From the NCBI RefSeq assembly GCF_040115645.1, contig NC_089549.1:1922001-1986000 (forward strand): DNA of 64,000 nucleotides. The letters run 5' to 3'. Numbering within the stretch: position 1 is the first letter of the stretch; every line of letters starts with the position of its first letter. Source of the DNA: Euwallacea fornicatus (taxonomy: Eukaryota; Arthropoda; Insecta; Coleoptera; Curculionidae). A model generated the notes under the pieces. The model made no database searches, was not told the DNA's origin, and worked only from the letters and a program-made list of their open reading frames with translations. Shown here piece after piece: positions 58,540 through 64,000 of the stretch. The position numbers and the translations under genes are program-made.

Positions 58540-59650
58540 AAGGCGAATGGATCAAATTTGCGGAGGAAAATAACAAATAATTGTTGCACTTCCTTGGAAA
58601 CTAATTGGATAATTGATGTAACCCTATACAGTAAAGAAATATGTATAACTTTTCTCTCGGTTCATCTCACTTCCGCGTTAAGTACCCATCTACTTATGCG
58701 ATTCTGGTAGCAGTACTAAAACCGACAGTTAAGACAATAACTGAATAGAGCTCCCAGGGAACCTGAGCGTGAATAAAATTCTCAACATTATGGTTGGTTC
58801 TGTGAAAGTACATTGAATCAGCTTGTTACTTAATAGGCTAGTTCAACCTGTACTACATTAATAAATATGAATAGAGTAATAAACTAAATTGAATTGTGAT
58901 ATTTCTCCGTTCCGATGTCGTTCAACTCTTCTGCGAACTTTTATAGATTCGTGGACAAATTAGATATTGATTAATCTATCTAAATGCCAATCAAACTGGT
59001 TTTAAAAGGAAGCTAGAGCGAGAGTGGAGATTGCAGAATCTTGATTGTTTTTATTTAGTTTAGCATCGCAAATGTGTATTGTAATTCACACGGCGGTTTT
59101 CTGCCATAATCACTTGCAGGTACCATTTTTACTACCATGTAACCAAAACCGGAGTGAGCTTTCGAAAGCACTTTAAGATCGTCTAAGAGCCAGACAAATT
59201 AGCAGGCAGAAACAGTAATCCCGTTAATGCCGTAAATTCAAATAGCAGACGTGTTAAAATTCTGTAATGCAAATCCGTTAATGCTGTTAATGCCTTACTA
59301 GAGAAACTACGAATTATACAGAGTTTAATAATATGTTGTTCCGCTGTGAGACATCTGAAAGTGTCCTGGGATGAATGTATGTCTTATCGAGACCGTTGTA
59401 GGGGCATACCAGAGATACGTCAGCTATTTGCATTTCCACTACGTCATGTGGTTCTAGCCAAACTAACAACTTGTTTGGAGGAAATTTCTTCGGGCTGCAT
59501 AGCAGACCTGGTCATTGTAATCTTATTATTTACGTTGCGAAGCTGTAACAGATGTTGAGCAGAAGTAGATGTAGAAGTAGATTCCAGTGTGTTTAGTTCG
59601 CATGCGGAATAATTATTGTCGGAACAAAAATAGATGAAAGGCATCGAATA
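58540..59650. other. no recognisable gene
   Basis: If the flanking minus-strand exons are real, this would be intron. Open frames up to 70 codons have no known motif. Confidence 0.35.
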
Positions 59651-59665
59651 AAGTGGGCAGAATAC

Positions 59666-59763
59666 TTTTGAATGTCCAGTTCCTTGAAATTAACGAATCT
59701 CGGACGGTTCGGCTTGAACCACCTCGAGACTTCTTCATCCCAGTCGCGCGCAAGGTCCGATTC
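59666..59763 (-). CDS. candidate exon on the minus strand, unidentified
   Basis: GTTAACGTTTCAG ends at 59764 on the minus strand and looks like a splice acceptor. The frame right after it reads ESDLARDWDEEVSRWFKPN and continues RPRFVNFKELDIQKYSAHF, rich in charged and aromatic residues as in real protein. A possible donor, AAAA followed by GTATTC, lies at 59665-59664; without it the frame runs to a stop near 59608. The exon phase does not join directly to the candidate at 58304-58528, so an intermediate exon would be needed. Confidence 0.3.
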
Positions 59764-59769
59764 CTGAAA

Positions 59770-60222
59770 CGTTAACTAATCAATTTAGATCAATGCTTAG
59801 TCAAAATTTTTGTTACAAAAGGACCACTGTTCTTATCTAATAGCGCCATTTCGATGATAAATCGACCAACACAGTCACACTTCCGTTCGCGTGTGCCCTG
59901 GGTATGGTGACTGGGTATTTCTCAAGCAATGTCATCGACATGTTGCGTTTCCTGATTTTTACTAACAATTTCACGGGGAAGTCATGTTGAAACTAAAAAT
60001 TGTTTGTGCCAAGTAATGCCATCTCCACTTCCTCACTCTCCTCGTTGGAGCTCCGATAATCCCGGAATGTCTCAGAAGTTGCAGAATTCGTAAGTTCACG
60101 TCCTAAAAATTCTACAGGCATGGGACGCAGCTTCAGTTATGTTCCCTTGTCGGTCTTTTTTAATCACACTTGGAGGAACCTCTATAAAAAGTCATTTGTC
60201 CTGGTTTAGCACTTAATGAATT
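59770..60222. other. unassigned; short protein-like minus frame
   Basis: At about 60140-59998 the minus strand reads LRPMPVEFLGRELTNSATSE and continues with acidic residues to a stop. It has no recognisable motif and may be chance. Confidence 0.2.
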
Positions 60223-60445
60223 CCAGGCATTTCGAATTCGCCCTCACTATTGGGATCTCGGTAAGTAGAAGAGGTACCAAGAAGGATTTTATTCAGATAT
60301 CTCCGGACAGACTCGAAAAATTGAAAGTTTGAAAATGGCATTTGGTTAAGCGTCAAATTACTCAATTTTGCCTCTATTTAAATTTTCTCGCATCTACTCT
60401 GGTCTCGGCGATCTCAAGAGTGAGGGTCGAATTCGACATGCCCTG
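60223..60445. mobile_element. MITE of about 223 bp
   Basis: The left end is CCAGGCATTTCGAATTCGCC. The right end, in reverse, is CAGGGCATGTCGAATTCGAC. Both continue CCTCACT(A/C)TTG(G/A)GATC and then a TCGG or CCGAG block, giving an inverted repeat of about 40 bp. There is no coding capacity. The right end is followed by TA, then immediately by the next element. Confidence 0.8.
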
Positions 60446-60449
60446 TATA

Positions 60450-61020
60450 CAGGGTATTTAGAAAAGAGTTTAAATATTTAAAGAGGTAGTAGTTTAGACC
60501 AAGATAAACAAAACAGTCTCAGTAGATATGGGCCCGCAAAGCAACAGTTTCTGAGATGCGAAGGGATCATCTTTTTTGAGACATTTATTTGCAATTATTT
60601 ATTACTGAATCATTATGTAAAAGCAAACCAAAGAAGCTTCTAACAAGAATAAATATATAATATACATTATAATTAATAAATTTACATAAGATTTTCAAAT
60701 TCTATTTCCAAGAACGCGCGACATTTTGGTCTGAAGGATGCTCGATCTCTTTCTAAAACCTCCTCACTGGCTTGGATTCCTTGACGTTTGCGGTTGATTC
60801 GTAGCTGCGCTCTTCGCGGCTATTTACAGAAGCACCATAGACTAATGTTCTCAAATATCCCCAAAAAAACGAATCTAGAGGGTTTAAATCGGGCGCTCTT
60901 GCAGGCCATAACACGGGTCCTACCCAATTACGTAGGGAAGTTTGATGTACCTGCTCTTGACGGACCCTGCATATTCCTGTTCGATGCTTTTCTCACATGA
61001 CTCACTAACTTATTTAGATT
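60450..61020 (-). mobile_element. IS630-type transposon relic, 3' part, abutting a MITE
   Basis: The left terminus is TA-CAGGGTATTTAGAAAAG at 60448-60467, followed by a terminal repeat region (GATATGGGCCCGCAAAGCA). On the minus strand, from about 61010 to 60690, frames read VLWPARAPDLNPLDSFFWGY with the last catalytic Asp, then LVYGASVNSREEL and ERDRASFRPKCRAFLEIEFE. The 5' two thirds of the transposase are not recognisable. Confidence 0.75.
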
Positions 61021-61065
61021 TCCGTAAGGAATCTCTAGAAATAATTTCCTTCAGTCACGCACCTT

Positions 61066-61446
61066 GTGGTGGCTCCTTGGACGGAATCACCTCGAACACC
61101 TAATACGTCGATGCAATTAATAAATATAATTACAAATGCAGAAAACGAACGCCAGAAAAAGGGCGTTGTTGTGGGATTGCTATTTCACAGCAATGAAAGG
61201 GGGAGACCCAGCGTGGGCCTGACTGGATTTTTTGCGAAGTCAGTTATCAATCAGCTGATACGAGAAGTTCCCCCGCAAGACGCGTTATACGTTAACCAAT
61301 CTTGGAGAGGAGAAACGGGGATTTTCGCGGACCTCCTTGGGTCGAGGAATGTATGCAATCGTTTTGGAGCATCTACGAAGGGCAACCAGTCTTCCCTTCT
61401 CCCACAAAAGATGAACTGCCCGATAGAGTCTCTTATTTTTTTTTAA
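61066..61446 (+). other. 126-codon open frame of unknown nature
   Basis: An open frame including KKGVVVGLLFHSNERGRP and SWRGETGIFADLLGSRN. The opposite strand is also largely open over the same bases, and the segment lies where the upstream (5') part of the adjacent minus-strand transposon would be expected. I do not recognise the protein on either strand. It may be rapidly evolved transposon sequence or an unrelated insertion. Confidence 0.2.
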
Positions 61447-62109
61447 AATAAATAACTGCTGCACAATTTCACTTTCATGAAGCCTAATCTTGACTCATCG
61501 CTATCATTGGCAGTCGTTCTTTCGCAACGCCATTGATTTCCTGATAAGCTGTAAAATGAGCAAACAAATTCGAACGTGTAGTTATCTGAAACGAGTTGTG
61601 TCAAAAACCCATAATATCTAAAGCAATTTAGCACGAAGATTTCAATCGGTTCATATTCAGAGTCATCGGCCTCTGTTATGGGGTACAGTCACGATTTAGT
61701 ATTTTTTTCGTTGGTTTTAATATCCCATAAAATTTAACGTTAAATTTGAGAAATGTTGTTTGAAAATAAGTATCAAACAGCAGCACAGATGGAATCCACA
61801 AGGTCGTTTAGTCAATGACCGCCAATGCCACTTCCTTGAACTCGAAAAAGAGAGCAAAGTAGATCTCGATATCGCGTTAATGATCGAAGAGACGCGAAAC
61901 GCTGCGGCTGCAATGAGATGTTAAGTTGCAACGCTCTAATAGTTTTCCTCCTTTGGTTTCGTTTCAGGTTGTAATTAAATTAAGAAATGTTCAAGTTGTA
62001 AAGTATGATGTTATAAATATTAAATAACGATATGTAGCCAGAAGGAATTAAGTTCTAGAGTTTGTCCGAAGATTGCGTGGTGCTGTTAATCATCGAGAGA
62101 TTTACAGTA
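61447..62109. other. no recognisable gene
   Basis: No feature supported. Confidence 0.45.
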
Positions 62110-62490
62110 CGCTGATAGTCCCAGATGTACCCGACCTAATACATAGATGGCAATGTTTTCGTTAAATGTTACTAGGACCTAACCTTAAAAAGCCCATGTC
62201 TACAGGCTCAAAAGGGAGAGTCGGCTCTAAAGAAGACGAAAACCGCTTCATCATGCATTTCTGGGATGCACAGGGGACAATTTTTATTGACTACCTCCCT
62301 AAGGGAAGAAGCTTGTTTCATCAAGACAACGCACCACTCCCCACTTCCGTCATCGTGATGGCCAACATCAATCACCTTGGTTTCGAACTTTTCCCTCGGC
62401 CACCCTATTCGCCAGATACGGCCCCCTCAGATTATCGACGCGCTTTCGGGAAAGTATGTCAATCTCAAACCAAACTGTGTTGAAAAATAA
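62110..62490 (+). mobile_element. mariner relic, same family as 1642 and 12223, without the 12-nt deletion
   Basis: The left terminal repeat is CGCTGATAGTCCCAGATG then TACCCGACCTAA. The open frame at 62166-62483 runs MHFWDAQGTIFIDYLPKG, then FHQDNAPLPTSVIVMANIN, LGFELFPRPPYSPD and TAPSD. The second and third catalytic Asp are spaced by 34 residues, the classic mariner DD34D. The 5' third of the gene and the C-terminal end are deleted, and no 3' repeat was found. Confidence 0.85.
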
Positions 62491-62672
62491 TGTAATTATA
62501 ATGGGCGTTTGCGTTAATAATGTCAATTTTGCTAAGAGATTGATATACTGATTCATTTATTAATATAAACTTACGATATCGACAGCGTCTTGAAAAATAA
62601 ACATTCCGGATTCAAAGCCGGCTCGCTGTTAATAGCCACCGTGCAACAAACAAAGTTTTCGTAGCTTTTAAT
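62491..62672. other. spacer between two mariner relics
   Basis: AT-rich sequence; the last part is probably the 5' UTR of the Mos1-like element. Confidence 0.4.
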
Positions 62673-63445
62673 ATGGCAATTTTCACACCAGGAAAAGACG
62701 TTTTGCGAGGAACTTTAACAAACTTCTTTGATTTGAAAAAAAACGGCTGCCGAAAGTTATCGATTTTTACTTGAAGCGTGTGGTGAACATGCTCTATCCC
62801 AAAAAAGCTGTGAACGACGGTTAAACCGTTTTAAAAGCGGCGATTTTGACATAAAAAAAAAAGGAATGACCAAGTCTAAGAAATTTGGAGATGCAGATTT
62901 GCAAGGGCTGTTGAACGAAGGCCCCACTTAAACGTTGGAATATTTGGCAGAAACCCTGATCCACCATTTTCGAACGTCTACACGCCTTAGGAAAAATTCA
63001 GAAGCAAGGAAAATGGATGCGACATAAACTAAAAGAACGAGACATGGAAGGGCGAAAGGCCATTTGCGAAATTTTGCTTGCGAGGCGGAAGCGAAAGGGT
63101 TTTTCACATCGACTTTTCACAGGTGACGAGAAGCGGATTTATTTTGACGACCCAAAACGCAAAGAATCATGGATAGATCCAAGCCAACCATCGACGTCAC
63201 AACTAGTACGCAATATCCATGGAAAGAAGGTGTTACTGCGTATTTGATGGGATAATAGGGGAGTTGCGTTTTACGAATTGCTGAAACCTAATGAAACGAT
63301 TACTGGCGATGGATAACGACAACTATTGATAAAATTTAACCGAGCATTGAAGGAAAAAAGACCGGAAAATGGTCGAAAACACGATAGAGTTATTTTTCAA
63401 CAGGATAATGCTCGACCCATGGTGAAAAATCGGCGAAAAAATGCA
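62673..63445 (+). mobile_element. Mos1/mauritiana-like mariner, 3'-truncated
   Basis: An ATG at 62673 starts the N-terminal helix-turn-helix region (VLRGTLTNFFDLKK, then after a frameshift LLEACGEHALSQKSCERRLN and SGDFDIKKK). A stop replaces a Gln near 62929. The core at 63017-63247 reads HRLFTGDEKRIYFDDPKRKE (first Asp) and IDPSQPSTSQ, then VAFYELLKPNETITGDG and VIFQQDNARP (second Asp). Sequence after about 63445, including the third Asp, is absent. The wording of these motifs is close to the Mos1 type and different from the three other mariner types in this window. Confidence 0.85.
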
Positions 63446-63690
63446 CTACACCGCAAAATTAACGCATAATTTTGAAAATTGAAAAATCTACCTTCGAAAA
63501 TCATTTCTTAGTCACTCTAAAAACTTTTTCCTAATTTTTACACATTCATTGATGAGATAACAAGTTCTTTACAAAATACTCAAAATCGCTCTTTCAGCAA
63601 TTTTGGCTTGAAGGTTGTATACCTCATTTAACTTCGATTAGATTATGTTTTTAGCGCACTTTAAGAATATAAAATTTTGTTGGTCAAGAA
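63446..63690. other. spacer or degraded transposon ends
   Basis: AT-rich. May contain the 5' terminal repeat of the Tc1-like element that follows. Confidence 0.4.
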
Positions 63691-64000
63691 AATGGCCCTA
63701 AATACCCGTGAAAGGAGAAATCTTTCGGTGGAAGAATGTGCAGCTGTTGCGACATTTGCGGAAGTAGGTTCAAACCGCACTAGGATTGGGAGTAGCACAA
63801 TCTACGGCCTCCAGAGCACTCGCATGGTTTCGGGACATTAATACAAATCAAAGAAAATCTGAACCAGGACGAAAAAGGTTCTTCCCCGAAGTAATGCCCT
63901 GCAGCGGTTTCGGACGGAACAACGGCGAAGAGAGAACAAGGAGTTTAGTCGGTCGGCGTGCCCTGGATTGAGACACTAACCCGACACGAGGGGGGCAAAT
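63691..64000 (+). mobile_element. Tc1-like transposon, N-terminal part, runs off the window
   Basis: An ATG at 63691 gives MALNTRERRNLSVEECAAVA, then after a frameshift GVAQSTASRALAWFRDINTN and QRKSEPGRKR. This is the paired-like helix-turn-helix and the linker with a GRKR-type motif that begin Tc1-family transposases. The catalytic core would lie beyond base 64000. Frameshifts near 63785 and 63890 make it a pseudogene. Confidence 0.75.

Noticed and set aside
60140..60440. Apparent tandem duplicate of a short acidic exon
   Set aside because: The second unit proved to be the terminal inverted repeat of the MITE at 60223-60445, read in frame.
1..64000. tRNA, rRNA and CRISPR arrays
   Set aside because: No T-loop motif with a matching acceptor stem, no rRNA-like sequence and no regularly spaced direct repeats were seen by eye.

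Overview
This window looks like a piece of an insect nuclear genome, plausibly a beetle but not proven. It is AT-rich and gene-poor, has no operons, and is crowded with decayed class II transposons of the IS630/Tc1/mariner superfamily plus a few 5'-truncated non-LTR retrotransposons. I saw no bacterial, organellar or viral gene order, and no tRNA, rRNA or CRISPR array.

The only two long, intact, convincing genes are divergent, intronless paralogs at 5539-6618 (minus, 359 aa) and 7647-8657 (plus, 336 aa). They share an N-terminal block, two 'RLY-QR' motifs and a related C-terminus. They also share short non-coding sequence just before the ATG and after the stop, so they look like an inverted DNA duplication. 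I do not recognise their function. Between them lies a possible signal-peptide first exon (6727-6798) ending in a consensus splice donor.

The rest is mostly transposon debris. True DD34D mariners: four copies of one family (1-244, 1642-2511, 12223-13265, 62110-62490), two copies of which share the same 12-nt deletion; a second type at 33690-34345; a third at 54820-55480; and a Mos1/mauritiana-like one at 62673-63445. Tc1-like (DD34E) relics lie at 16435-16915, 18165-19165, 38283-38640 and 63691-64000, and a full-length Tc3-like element at 35017-36487. IS630-type elements with the WPxRSPDLTPLDFF signature lie at 4754-5299, 26118-27400, 29930-30264, 41625-41945, 42620-42968, 47431-49208, 51035-53103, 57100-58000 and 60450-61020. 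Short inverted-repeat elements without visible transposase lie at 21041-21905, 43888-44352 and 60223-60445. Non-LTR (R1/jockey-like) tails lie at 31020-31166, 31555-32000 and 37860-39262; the last is interrupted by a Tc1-like insertion.

Two short minus-strand tracts at 58304-58528 and 59666-59763 look like conserved exons because each follows a good splice acceptor. They may belong to a gene that extends beyond what I can connect. The transposons do not work together with the genes in any way I can see; the region reads as an accessory landscape in which several unrelated TA-targeting families have landed, nested and decayed.
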